A stretch of DNA of 6,047 bases from Gammaproteobacteria bacterium (GTDB lineage: Bacteria; Pseudomonadota; Gammaproteobacteria; Immundisolibacterales; Immundisolibacteraceae), in assembly GCA_003526065.1 (NCBI GenBank), contig DQBD01000130.1:1-6047 (forward strand). The letters run 5' to 3'. The position numbers and the translations under genes were made by a program. The notes beneath the pieces are model-generated. The model was given only the letters and a program-made list of their open reading frames with translations. It searched no databases and was not told the origin of the DNA. The stretch's first letter is position 1; every line of letters starts with the position of its first letter. Shown piece by piece: positions 1 through 5,336 of the stretch.

Positions 1-533
1 ATGTTGAACGGCACGCCCAGGAAGATGTCCGCGCTGCGCTGGTACAGCTGACACGACAGGCGCCCGTCCGCCACGTAGAACTGGAACATCACGTGGCACG
101 GCGGCAGGCGCATGGCGTCCACCTGCGCCGGGTTCCAGGCGCTGACCAGCAGGCGGCGCGAGTCCGGATCGCGCCGGATGCGCTCGATGACGCCGGCGAT
201 CTGGTCGATGTGGCCACCGCTGTAATCCGGCCAGGATCGCCACTGGTAGCCGTAGATGGGCCCCAGTTCGCCGTTGTCGTCGGCCCACTCGTCCCAGATG
301 CTGACACCGTGCTGATGCAGATAGGCGACATTGGTATCGCCGCGCAGGAACCACAGCAGCTCGTGGATGATCGAGCGCACGTGCAGCTTCTTGGTGGTCA
401 GCAGCGGAAATCCGGCGGACAGGTCGTAGCGCGACTGCCAGCCGAACAGGCTCAGTGTGCCGGTACCGGTACGGTCGGCCTTGCGCGTGCCGCGCTCGAG
501 CACGGCGCGCATGAGTTCGAGGTATTGCTGCAT
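1..533 (-). CDS. thyA: Thymidylate synthase, 3' end beyond window
   Basis: Thymidylate synthase converts dUMP and methylene-tetrahydrofolate to dTMP and dihydrofolate in the cytoplasm, the de novo source of thymidine for DNA. The first 177 codons are visible and read in the same register as E. coli ThyA (264 residues), so about 87 codons lie outside the window. The N terminus [15 protein letters not shown] with Arg21, the [12 protein letters not shown] block, [19 protein letters not shown] with Arg126/Arg127, PPCH with catalytic Cys146, QLYQRSAD with Arg166 and Asp169, and Asn177 in GVPFN are all present. The start is the ATG at 533, chosen because it matches the family N terminus. No Shine-Dalgarno sequence precedes it; the stretch just upstream is C-rich. 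It diverges from apaG. The gene lgt, often next to thyA in this group, is not on this side of it. Identity is near certain. Confidence 0.97.
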   Translation of the reverse strand, partial: MQQYLELMRAVLERGTRKADRTGTGTLSLFGWQSRYDLSAGFPLLTTKKLHVRSIIHELLWFLRGDTNVAYLHQHGVSIWDEWADDNGELGPIYGYQWRSWPDYSGGHIDQIAGVIERIRRDPDSRRLLVSAWNPAQVDAMRLPPCHVMFQFYVADGRLSCQLYQRSADIFLGVPFN

Positions 534-566
534 GGGGACGGGGCGCAGGAGGCTGAGGCAGGGCGC

Positions 567-572
567 TAGAAT
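567..572 (+). promoter_or_regulatory. Possible apaG -10 box (TAGAAT)
   Basis: TAGAAT matches the sigma-70 -10 consensus at 5/6 positions and sits 8 bases before the apaG ATG, so transcription would start at or within a few bases of the start codon. No good -35 box is visible at the expected distance. No Shine-Dalgarno sequence is present in the 12 bases before the ATG; the nearest GGAGG, at 549-553, is too far upstream. Together these suggest a leaderless apaG mRNA, which is an inference. Confidence 0.35.
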
Positions 573-574
573 AC
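569..574 (-). promoter_or_regulatory. Possible thyA -10 box (TATTCT)
   Basis: Read on the minus strand this is TATTCT, a 4/6 match to the sigma-70 -10 box, giving a 5' leader of about 30 nt before the thyA ATG. The -35 position, 17 bases upstream at 592-597, reads TCGGAA and matches only weakly. It overlaps the candidate apaG -10 box on the other strand. The gap is only 47 bases, so any thyA promoter must lie here or inside the apaG start. Confidence 0.3.
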
Positions 575-580
575 CGCTCT

Positions 581-982
581 ATGAACGCCCCTTCCGATCC
601 ACGCGAGCCGGGCCAGCACGACGTGGCCGTGACTGTGCAGACCCAGTACCTGACCGAGCAGTCGGATCCGCTGCGCGGACGCTACGTGTTTGCCTACACG
701 GTGACCATCACCAACCGCGGCCATCAGCCGGCGCGGCTGGTGGCGCGTCACTGGGTCATCACCAACGCCGAGGAGGCGACACAGGAAGTCCGCGGCCTGG
801 GCGTGGTCGGCCAGCACCCGCACCTGGCGCCCGGCGAATCGTTCACCTACACCAGCGGCACCGTCATCGACACACCCACCGGCTGCATGCACGGCAGCTA
901 CCGGATGGTCGGCGACGACGGCGTCGAGTTCACCGCGCCGATCCCGCCGTTTCACCTGGCGGCGCCGCACAGCCTGCACTGA
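581..982 (+). CDS. apaG: ApaG protein (DUF525 domain)
   Basis: This 133-residue protein matches the ApaG family (E. coli 125 residues), a small single-domain fibronectin-III-like beta sandwich found in most gammaproteobacteria. The gene is often named for Co2+/Mg2+ efflux, but its biochemical role is not settled. The family signature is clear: YVFAYTVTITN at residues 35-45, then from about 72 to 109 GLGVVGQHP, a PGESFTYTSG turn, and DTPTGCMHGSYRM. The first 13 residues are an unconserved polar tail. In E. coli apaG sits with ksgA and apaH; here it heads a run with thiS, thiG and trmB, 9 bases upstream of thiS, so co-transcription is likely. The ATG at 581 is the only sensible start; it lacks a Shine-Dalgarno sequence. 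Identity is firm; the function is not. Confidence 0.94.
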   Translation: MNAPSDPREPGQHDVAVTVQTQYLTEQSDPLRGRYVFAYTVTITNRGHQPARLVARHWVITNAEEATQEVRGLGVVGQHPHLAPGESFTYTSGTVIDTPTGCMHGSYRMVGDDGVEFTAPIPPFHLAAPHSLH

Positions 983-991
983 AGTCATCCC

Positions 992-1192
992 GTGGAAATC
1001 ACCGTCAACGGCACCACCCACCCCCTGTCGGACTCCCTCACCCTGGCGCAGCTGCTGGATCAACTTGGCCTGGCCGGCAAGCGCCTGGCGGTGGAAGTGA
1101 ACCGCGACATCGTCCCGCGGGGAGAACACGCCAACCACACCCTGCGCGACGGCGACCGGGTGGAGATCATCCACGCCATCGGTGGTGGCTGA
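992..1192 (+). CDS. thiS: Sulfur carrier protein ThiS
   Basis: ThiS is the ubiquitin-like sulfur carrier of thiazole biosynthesis. Its C-terminal glycine is adenylylated (by ThiF or a relative), converted to a thiocarboxylate, and delivers sulfur to ThiG. The 66-residue product has exactly the usual length (E. coli 66). It starts MEITVNG, carries LAVEVNRDIVPR at residues 32-43 and DGDRVEIIHAIGGG at the end, with the required Gly-Gly terminus intact. Translation begins at a GTG; no in-frame ATG is available and the Shine-Dalgarno sequence is weak. It lies 9 bases after apaG and 162 bases before thiG, the enzyme that uses it. No TPP riboswitch is recognisable upstream in the window. thiF, thiH and thiO are not in the window. 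Confidence 0.95.
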   Translation: MEITVNGTTHPLSDSLTLAQLLDQLGLAGKRLAVEVNRDIVPRGEHANHTLRDGDRVEIIHAIGGG

Positions 1193-1354
1193 GCCGACGG
1201 GCCCGGAAGCCCAGGCGAAACCCTGGGCAGCCCCCAGGGGACACAGAACCGGTCGCGGCAGCCGCGACACGGCGGCGAACCGCGACGTTCCACGGATGGA
1301 ATCGCCCGGAACCCCAGCACACATTCGGCGGCTCGGCCGCCAGGACAGCAAGCC
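1193..1354 (+). promoter_or_regulatory. Hairpin-rich thiS-thiG leader
   Basis: This gap holds no convincing gene but is dense in inverted repeats. A first stem pairs 1209-1215 with 1222-1228 (GCCCAGG/CCTGGGC, 6-base loop). A competing stem pairs 1221-1227 with 1233-1239 (CCCTGGG/CCCAGGG) and uses the same central arm, so the two exclude each other. A third pairs 1252-1258 with 1262-1268 (GTCGCGG/CCGCGAC), and CCGCGAC recurs at 1280-1286 as an alternative partner. A fourth is the CsrA-like hairpin at 1287-1302. A fifth, 1327-1332 with 1336-1341 (GGCGGC/GCCGCC, loop TCG), ends directly before the thiG AGGA at 1342-1345. There is no T-run, so this is not a simple terminator, and the conserved TPP riboswitch core is not seen. 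A regulatory role is inferred. Confidence 0.45.
1287..1302 (+). promoter_or_regulatory. CsrA/RsmA-type binding hairpin upstream of thiG
   Basis: The RNA would fold as GTTCC paired with GGAAT (one G-U pair), presenting the hexaloop ACGGAT; the linear motif CACGGATG at 1291-1298 fits the CANGGANG consensus exactly. A GGA in a hexaloop on a short stem is the known recognition element of CsrA/RsmA/RsmE, and this loop and its closing C-G pair equal those of the classical hcnA target in Pseudomonas. It lies 52 bases before the thiG ATG, and a second GGA is in the Shine-Dalgarno sequence at 1343-1345, the usual two-site layout. The fit is seen in the sequence; binding is inferred. Confidence 0.5.
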
Positions 1355-2149
1355 ATGACCGCTCTCAACGACGACCCGCTGTGCATCGGCACGCGCACCT
1401 TCCACTCGCGCCTGCTGGTGGGCACCGGCAAGTACAAGGATCTGGACGAAACCGCCCGCGCCATCGAGACGAGCGGCGCCGAAATCGTCACCGTCGCGGT
1501 GCGGCGCGTGAATATCGGCCAGAATCCGGACGAACCGAATCTGCTCGACGTGGTTCCGCCGGACCGCTACACCATCCTGCCGAACACCGCCGGCTGCCAC
1601 ACCGCCGAGGAAGCGGTACGCACCTGCCGCCTGGCGCGCGAGCTGCTGGACGGGCACAACCTGGTGAAGCTGGAGGTGCTGGCCGAACACAAGACGCTGT
1701 ACCCGGACGTCACCGAAACCCTGGCGGCGGCGAAGACCCTCATCGACGACGGCTTCGACGTGATGGTCTACACCTCCGATGACCCGATCCTGGCCAAGCG
1801 CTTCGAGGACATGGGCTGCGTGGCGGTGATGCCGCTGGCGGCGCCGATCGGCTCCGGCCTCGGCATCCGCAACCCCTACAACCTGCGCCTGATCATCGAA
1901 CAGGCACGCGTGCCGATCCTGGTCGATGCCGGTGTCGGCACGGCCAGTGACGCGGCGGTGGCCATGGAGCTGGGCTGCGACGGCGTGCTCATGAACACGG
2001 CCATCGCCGGCGCCAACGACCCGGTGCTGATGGCCAGCGCCATGCGCAAGGCCATCGAGGCCGGCCGCGAGGCCTACCGCGCCGGGCGCATCCCGCGCAA
2101 GGCGTATGCCGCCGCGTCGTCGCCACTGGACGGACTGATTTTTGACTGA
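1355..2149 (+). CDS. thiG: Thiazole synthase ThiG
   Basis: ThiG is a cytoplasmic TIM-barrel enzyme that joins 1-deoxy-D-xylulose 5-phosphate, dehydroglycine and sulfur from ThiS thiocarboxylate into the thiazole phosphate carboxylate of thiamine. The 264-residue product is full length. Visible blocks are [10 protein letters not shown] at residues 18-27, AVRRVN at 48-53, LPNTAGC at 75-81, NLVKLEVL with Lys105 in the position of the Schiff-base lysine, [13 protein letters not shown], and the phosphate-binding [12 protein letters not shown] followed by [10 protein letters not shown]. The ATG at 1355 has AGGA at 1342-1345, 9 bases upstream. It follows thiS across a structured gap and overlaps trmB by 8 bases, so trmB translation is probably coupled to it. 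Identity is certain by motif. Confidence 0.97.
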   Translation: MTALNDDPLCIGTRTFHSRLLVGTGKYKDLDETARAIETSGAEIVTVAVRRVNIGQNPDEPNLLDVVPPDRYTILPNTAGCHTAEEAVRTCRLARELLDGHNLVKLEVLAEHKTLYPDVTETLAAAKTLIDDGFDVMVYTSDDPILAKRFEDMGCVAVMPLAAPIGSGLGIRNPYNLRLIIEQARVPILVDAGVGTASDAAVAMELGCDGVLMNTAIAGANDPVLMASAMRKAIEAGREAYRAGRIPRKAYAAASSPLDGLIFD

Positions 2150-2831
2150 CACGCAGGCCGAGGTCGCCGCGACGGCGCCGCGGCGCAGCATCCGCAGCTT
2201 CGTGGTGCGCGCCGGGCGCATGACGCCGGGCCAGCGCCAGGCGCTCGAACGCCTGTGGCCACAGTACGGCATCGACCTGCCCGAGGCCGGCCCACTGGAC
2301 CTGGACCTCGCGTTCGGTCGCCGGGCGCCGCGCACGCTGGAAATCGGCTTCGGCATGGGCGACGCGCTGCTGGCGCTGGCCCAGGCACAGCCGCAGCGCG
2401 ATTTCATCGGCGTGGAGGTCTACCCGCCCGGCATCGGCCGCTTCCTGCTGCGCGTGGAGCAACTGGGGCTGCGCAACGTGCGGGTGATCTGCGCCGACGC
2501 CGTGCAGGTACTCGACCGGCACCTGCCGCCGGGCAGCCTGTCGCAGCTGCTGGTGCTGTTTCCCGACCCGTGGCCGAAAAAGCGGCACCACAAGCGGCGC
2601 CTGATCAACACGACCTTCCTGGCGCTGGCTGCCCGTGCCCTGGCGCCGGGTGGGCAGCTGCACATCGCCACCGACTGGGCGGACTACGCGCAGGCCATCG
2701 GCGAGGCGCTGACCGCCAGCACCGGGTTCAGCGCTGAGACCACGGCCGCCGAGCGGCCGGCGACCAAGTACGAACGCCGCGGCCAGCGTCTGGGCCACGC
2801 CATCCACGAATTCGTCTACCGGCGCCGCTGA
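2142..2831 (+). CDS. trmB: tRNA (guanine-N7-)-methyltransferase TrmB
   Basis: TrmB is a SAM-dependent enzyme that makes m7G, usually at position 46 of the tRNA variable loop. The 229-residue protein (E. coli 239) has the family's N-terminal [14 protein letters not shown] at residues 18-31, the SAM-binding [11 protein letters not shown] at 67-77, GVEVY at 90-94, CADA at 117-120, the signature [14 protein letters not shown] at 140-153 with Asp142, ATDWADY at 176-182, and TKYERRG at 208-214. The start is a TTG at 2142: an in-frame TGA lies one codon upstream at 2136-2138, and the next possible start, the GTG at 2202, would remove the conserved RSF block. The start therefore lies inside thiG, an 8-base overlap. 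The stop codon sits in the loop of a GC hairpin. Confidence 0.95.
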   Translation: MTDTQAEVAATAPRRSIRSFVVRAGRMTPGQRQALERLWPQYGIDLPEAGPLDLDLAFGRRAPRTLEIGFGMGDALLALAQAQPQRDFIGVEVYPPGIGRFLLRVEQLGLRNVRVICADAVQVLDRHLPPGSLSQLLVLFPDPWPKKRHHKRRLINTTFLALAARALAPGGQLHIATDWADYAQAIGEALTASTGFSAETTAAERPATKYERRGQRLGHAIHEFVYRRR

Positions 2832-2838
2832 GCGGCGC
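2822..2838 (+). terminator. GC hairpin with trmB stop in its loop
   Basis: GCGCCGC at 2822-2828 pairs perfectly with GCGGCGC at 2832-2838, leaving the three bases TGA, the trmB stop codon, as the loop. There is no T-run. It may help end transcription or protect the mRNA 3' end together with the next hairpin. A terminator role is inferred. Confidence 0.3.
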
Positions 2839-2850
2839 GACACGACGAGC

Positions 2851-2878
2851 CCCGGCGCACCGACTGCGGTGCACCGGG
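2851..2878. terminator. Probable bidirectional hairpin, convergent gap
   Basis: CCCGG, one mismatch, then GCACCG pairs with CGGTGC, mismatch, CCGGG around the loop ACTG, an 11-pair stem. It lies between the convergent ends of trmB (2831) and the DUF1015 gene (2885), where a shared terminator is expected. Neither side has a T-run, so it would be an imperfect intrinsic terminator or a block for both converging transcripts. Confidence 0.4.
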
Positions 2879-2884
2879 CACCAC

Positions 2885-4108
2885 TCAGTCGAGCAGGTGG
2901 CTGACCATGCCGTCGGCCAGCTTCGGCTCGAACCAGGTCGACTTCGGCGGCATCACCTGACCGGCATCGGCCACCGCCATCAGGTCCTCGAGCGAGGTCG
3001 GATACAGCGCAAAGCCCACCGCCATCTCGCCGCTGTCGACGCGGCGCTTCAGTTCCCCCAGGCCGCGGATGCCACCGACGAAATCGATGCGCTTGTCGCG
3101 CCGCGGATCGGTCACCCCGAGCAGCGGCTCGATCAGGTAGTGATGCAGCAGGCTGACGTCGAGCCGACCGACCGGGTCGTCCGGCACCCGGCCGGGCTTC
3201 AGGCGCAGGTGGTACCACTGCCCGGCCAGGTACATGCCGTAGGTGGTGGCGGCGGACGGACGCGCCTCGCCCGGCGCCGGCTGGCAATCGAAATGCTCGA
3301 CCACGCGCGCCAGGAACGCCTCCGGGTCGAGCCCGTTCAGGTCGGTGAGGACGCGGTTGTAGTCGAGGATCTTCACCTGATCGTGCGGGAAGCTGACCGC
3401 CAGGAAATAGCTGGATTCGGCCTCCGGCTGGCCGCCGCGGGCCGCCGCCACGCGCGAGGCGGCGGCACTGCGGTGATGACCGTCGGCGATGTACAGCACG
3501 CCCTGGGACTCGACAGCGGCGGTGATGGCGGCGACATCCTCGGCCACGTCGATGACCCACAGCGTGTGCTGCACGCCGTCGGCGGCGGTGCTGTCGGCCG
3601 CCGGCTCGCCGGCACACACGCGCGCCAGCACGCTGTCCACCGCCGCATCGGCGCGATGCACCAGAAACACCGGGCCGGTCTGGGCATTGCTGGTGTCGAT
3701 GTGACGCACGCGGTCGTTTTCCTTGTCCGGGCGCGTGAACTCGTGGCGACGGATGCGGTTCTCGTCATAGGCCCGCACCGAGGCCGCCAGCACCAGGCCG
3801 GTCTGCGCACGGCCGTTCATCACCAGCCGGTAGGCGTAATAGCACGGCTGCGCGTCCTGCAGCAGGACGCCCTCGGCGATCAACCGCCGCAGGTTCTCGG
3901 CGCCCTTGGCGTACACCGCATCCGAGTACGGATCGGCGTCCACCGGCAGATCGATTTCCGGCCGCGACACATGCAGAAAGCTCAGCGGCCGCCCCTCCAC
4001 CATGGCCCGCGCCTCGGCCGCATTCATCACGTCATAGGGCGGCGCGATCACCTCGCCGGCACGGCCGGGAGCGGGCCGCAGGCCGCGGAACGGGCGAATC
4101 AGGGACAT
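2885..4108 (-). CDS. DUF1015 family protein
   Basis: This 407-residue protein belongs to the DUF1015 (COG4198) family, widespread and mostly uncharacterised. Conserved blocks are IRPFRGLRP at residues 4-12, IAPPYDV at 21-27, RRHEFTRPDKENDR at 120-133, YIADGHHRSAAA at 206-217, ILDYNRV at 247-253, IDFVGG at 341-346 and MPPKSTWFEPKLADGM near the C terminus. There is no signal peptide or membrane segment, so it is cytoplasmic. The GHHRSAA block resembles the nucleotide-binding motif of ParB-like enzymes, including free-serine kinases such as SbnI; a phosphotransfer role is an inference only. Two ATGs compete, 4114 and 4108. The Shine-Dalgarno sequence GAGGA at 4115-4119 touches the first but lies 6 bases before the second, and MSLIRPFR matches the family start, so 4108 is chosen. 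The gene follows htpX across a strong terminator. Confidence 0.9.
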   Translation of the reverse strand: MSLIRPFRGLRPAPGRAGEVIAPPYDVMNAAEARAMVEGRPLSFLHVSRPEIDLPVDADPYSDAVYAKGAENLRRLIAEGVLLQDAQPCYYAYRLVMNGRAQTGLVLAASVRAYDENRIRRHEFTRPDKENDRVRHIDTSNAQTGPVFLVHRADAAVDSVLARVCAGEPAADSTAADGVQHTLWVIDVAEDVAAITAAVESQGVLYIADGHHRSAAASRVAAARGGQPEAESSYFLAVSFPHDQVKILDYNRVLTDLNGLDPEAFLARVVEHFDCQPAPGEARPSAATTYGMYLAGQWYHLRLKPGRVPDDPVGRLDVSLLHHYLIEPLLGVTDPRRDKRIDFVGGIRGLGELKRRVDSGEMAVGFALYPTSLEDLMAVADAGQVMPPKSTWFEPKLADGMVSHLLD

Positions 4109-4114
4109 GAGCAT

Positions 4115-4119
4115 TCCTC
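4115..4119 (-). promoter_or_regulatory. Ribosome binding site of DUF1015 gene
   Basis: On the minus strand GAGGA precedes ATGCTCATG. Spacing is zero to the first ATG and six bases to the second, which decides the start at 4108 rather than 4114. Confidence 0.7.
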
Positions 4120-4130
4120 AACAACGAGAG

Positions 4131-4168
4131 AAACAAAAAACGCCTGACCCCGGCGCCGGGATCAGGCG
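4131..4168 (-). terminator. Intrinsic terminator after htpX
   Basis: On the minus strand, 16 bases after the htpX stop, CGCCTGATCCCG pairs with CGGGGTCAGGCG (one T-G wobble, 4-base loop GCGC), a 12-pair stem followed by TTTTTTGTTT. This is a textbook intrinsic terminator for htpX. Only about ten bases separate its T-run from the Shine-Dalgarno sequence of the DUF1015 gene, leaving no room for a promoter of that gene downstream of it. Confidence 0.93.
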
Positions 4169-4184
4169 TCCAAGGAAACCGGGT

Positions 4185-5057
4185 TCAGGCGGCCCGCTGC
4201 AGGGCGGCGATGCGCTCGTCCAACGGCGGGTGCGACATGAACAGGCGCGACAGGCCGCTGCCGCTGTTGATGCCGAAGGCCGCCAGGGACTCGGGCAGGT
4301 GCGACGGCTCGTGGGCCGCCTTCAAGCGCTGCAGGGCGGCGATCATCTTGCCGCGACCGGCCAGGCTGGCGCCGCCGCTGTCGGCGCGGAACTCGCGCTG
4401 ACGGCTGAACCACATGACGATCACGCTGGCCACGATGCCGAACACCACCTGCGCCACCATGGTGGCGACGAAAAAGCCGACACCGTGACCCTGCTCGTTG
4501 CGAAACACGGCGCGATCGATGAACTGGCCGACCAGCCGCGACAGGACGATGACGAAGGTGTTCAGCACCCCCTGGATCAGCGTCAGCGTGACCATGTCGC
4601 CGTTGGCGACGTGGCTCACCTCGTGCCCGAGCACCGCCTCGGCCTCGTCGCGCGACATGCTGCGCAGCAGCCCGGTGCTGACCGCCACCAGCGCGTTGTT
4701 GCGGCTCATGCCGGTGGCGAAGGCGTTGACGTCCGGCGAATCGTAGACGGCCACCTCGGGCATGCCGATGCCGGCCAGCTCGGCCTGGCGACGCACGGTG
4801 TTGACCAGCCAGGTTTCGAGTTCACCGCGCGGCTGCTCGATGACCTGCGCGTTCACCATGCGCTTGGCGGTCCACTTGGACATGGCCAGCGAGATGAATG
4901 CTCCGCCCATGCCGAACACGGCCGCGAACACCAGCAGCGGCGCCATGCCGCCCTGTTCCGGTCGAATGCCCAGCAACGGCATGATGATGTTCAGCGCCAC
5001 GCTCAACACCAGCAGCACCGCCAGATTGGTCAGCACAAACAGCGCAATTCGTTTCAT
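4185..5057 (-). CDS. htpX: Membrane zinc protease HtpX
   Basis: HtpX is an inner-membrane zinc metalloprotease (peptidase family M48) that degrades misfolded membrane proteins alongside FtsH. The 290-residue product (E. coli 293) begins [19 protein letters not shown], with two N-terminal membrane segments at about 4-26 and 36-57. The zinc site HEVSH is at 145-149, in [12 protein letters not shown], and the third ligand Glu222 is in [13 protein letters not shown]. Two further hydrophobic segments are at about 155-180 and 193-216, and the protein ends with [14 protein letters not shown]. The reading frame stays open to 5177, but the ATG at 5057 gives the family N terminus and has GGAG four bases upstream. 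A sigma-32-like promoter precedes it and an intrinsic terminator follows it, so it can be a single heat-shock transcript. Confidence 0.97.
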   Translation of the reverse strand: MKRIALFVLTNLAVLLVLSVALNIIMPLLGIRPEQGGMAPLLVFAAVFGMGGAFISLAMSKWTAKRMVNAQVIEQPRGELETWLVNTVRRQAELAGIGMPEVAVYDSPDVNAFATGMSRNNALVAVSTGLLRSMSRDEAEAVLGHEVSHVANGDMVTLTLIQGVLNTFVIVLSRLVGQFIDRAVFRNEQGHGVGFFVATMVAQVVFGIVASVIVMWFSRQREFRADSGGASLAGRGKMIAALQRLKAAHEPSHLPESLAAFGINSGSGLSRLFMSHPPLDERIAALQRAA

Positions 5058-5101
5058 GAAACTCCGGCTCCGGTTACCGCACCTCGCGGCTTTCGCGCTC
5101 A

Positions 5102-5130
5102 AGATAGGGTCGCGCCGAGGCAACTTCAAG
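5102..5130 (-). promoter_or_regulatory. Sigma-32 (heat-shock) type promoter of htpX
   Basis: On the minus strand CTTGAAG (5130-5124), a 14-base spacer, and CCCTATCT (5109-5102) match the sigma-32 consensus CTTGAAA-N(13-14)-CCCCATNT with one mismatch in each element. Transcription would start near 5095, giving a leader of about 38 nt before the htpX ATG. htpX is a known heat-shock gene in E. coli, which fits. Actual use is inferred. Confidence 0.7.
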
Positions 5131-5190
5131 TCGCAGACCGCGACAACCGCATGCCAACAGGGAATACCACGCCCCAAGCCCGGCTTTCAC

Positions 5191-5261
5191 GAATGAAAAA
5201 ATTGAATATTTATATAAAAAACGCGCTTACCGAACGATCGTTTTCTGCGCTTGCAAAAAAA
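5191..5261. other. AT-rich island upstream of htpX
   Basis: This stretch contrasts sharply with the GC-rich surroundings: poly-A, ATATTTATATAAAAAA and a further A run. It includes the perfect palindrome AACGATCGTT at 5233-5242 and, on the minus strand, TATAAA at 5214-5209 without a good -35 box. It lies between the small RNA terminator and the sigma-32 promoter. It could be an upstream activating or nucleoid-protein-binding region, or a second htpX promoter. I see no gene in it. Confidence 0.4.
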
Positions 5262-5329
5262 TCGGGAGTGCCGAGGCGCTCCCGATCGGAGGTATAAGAG
5301 GAGGAGAAACGACGTTCATTGCGAACGTC
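5254..5329 (-). ncRNA. Candidate small RNA, about 76 nt
   Basis: A complete small transcription unit lies on the minus strand between divergent htpX and hydrolase genes. From the promoter at 5365-5337 the expected first base is G5329. The RNA starts with a stem-loop, GACGTTC (5329-5323) paired with GAACGTC (5317-5311) around GCAAT. A 23-nt unpaired C/U-rich linker follows (5309-5287), with CTCCTCCTC and ACCTCC in it. It ends in an 11-pair terminator stem and T-run. The layout (5' hairpin, single-stranded seed, terminator) is that of trans-acting, often Hfq-dependent, small RNAs. The linker resembles the anti-Shine-Dalgarno end of 16S rRNA, so purine-rich ribosome binding sites are the likely targets. 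I recognise no known family. It could instead be the terminated leader of a longer htpX transcript. Confidence 0.65.
5255..5286 (-). terminator. Intrinsic terminator of the small RNA
   Basis: On the minus strand ATCGGGAGCGC (5286-5276) pairs with GCACTCCCGAT (5271-5261) around CTCG, an 11-pair stem with one G-T wobble, followed directly by T residues to 5255. On the plus strand there is no T-run, so the direction is clear. Confidence 0.88.
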
Positions 5330-5336
5330 GAGGCAA

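Noticed and set aside
1193..1354. TPP riboswitch before thiG
   Set aside because: The conserved CTGAGA and the ACCTGATCTGGATAATGCC-like core of the element are absent, despite abundant hairpins.
457..1782. Long plus-strand open frame of 441 codons across apaG, thiS and thiG
   Set aside because: GC-rich shadow frame; the three real genes lie in other frames with clear family motifs.
566..2407. Long minus-strand open frame of 613 codons opposite apaG-thiS-thiG-trmB
   Set aside because: Antisense shadow typical of high-GC coding DNA; no recognisable domain and no ribosome binding site.
5058..5177. N-terminal extension of HtpX to the ATG at 5177
   Set aside because: The extra 40 residues are polar, unlike any HtpX N terminus, and would run across the sigma-32 promoter; the ATG at 5057 with GGAG upstream fits the family.
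5227..5319. Minus-strand 30-codon reading frame starting ATGAACGTC inside the small RNA and crossing its terminator
   Set aside because: Its ATG would be about 11 nt from the RNA 5' end and partly inside the first stem, with no Shine-Dalgarno sequence, and the terminator would cut the frame before its stop. No leader-peptide codon run is seen.
5261..5329. Plus-strand GGA-rich RNA (CsrB-like sponge) opposite the small RNA
   Set aside because: The plus strand has several GGA motifs here, but the strong promoter and the T-run after the hairpin both belong to the minus strand.
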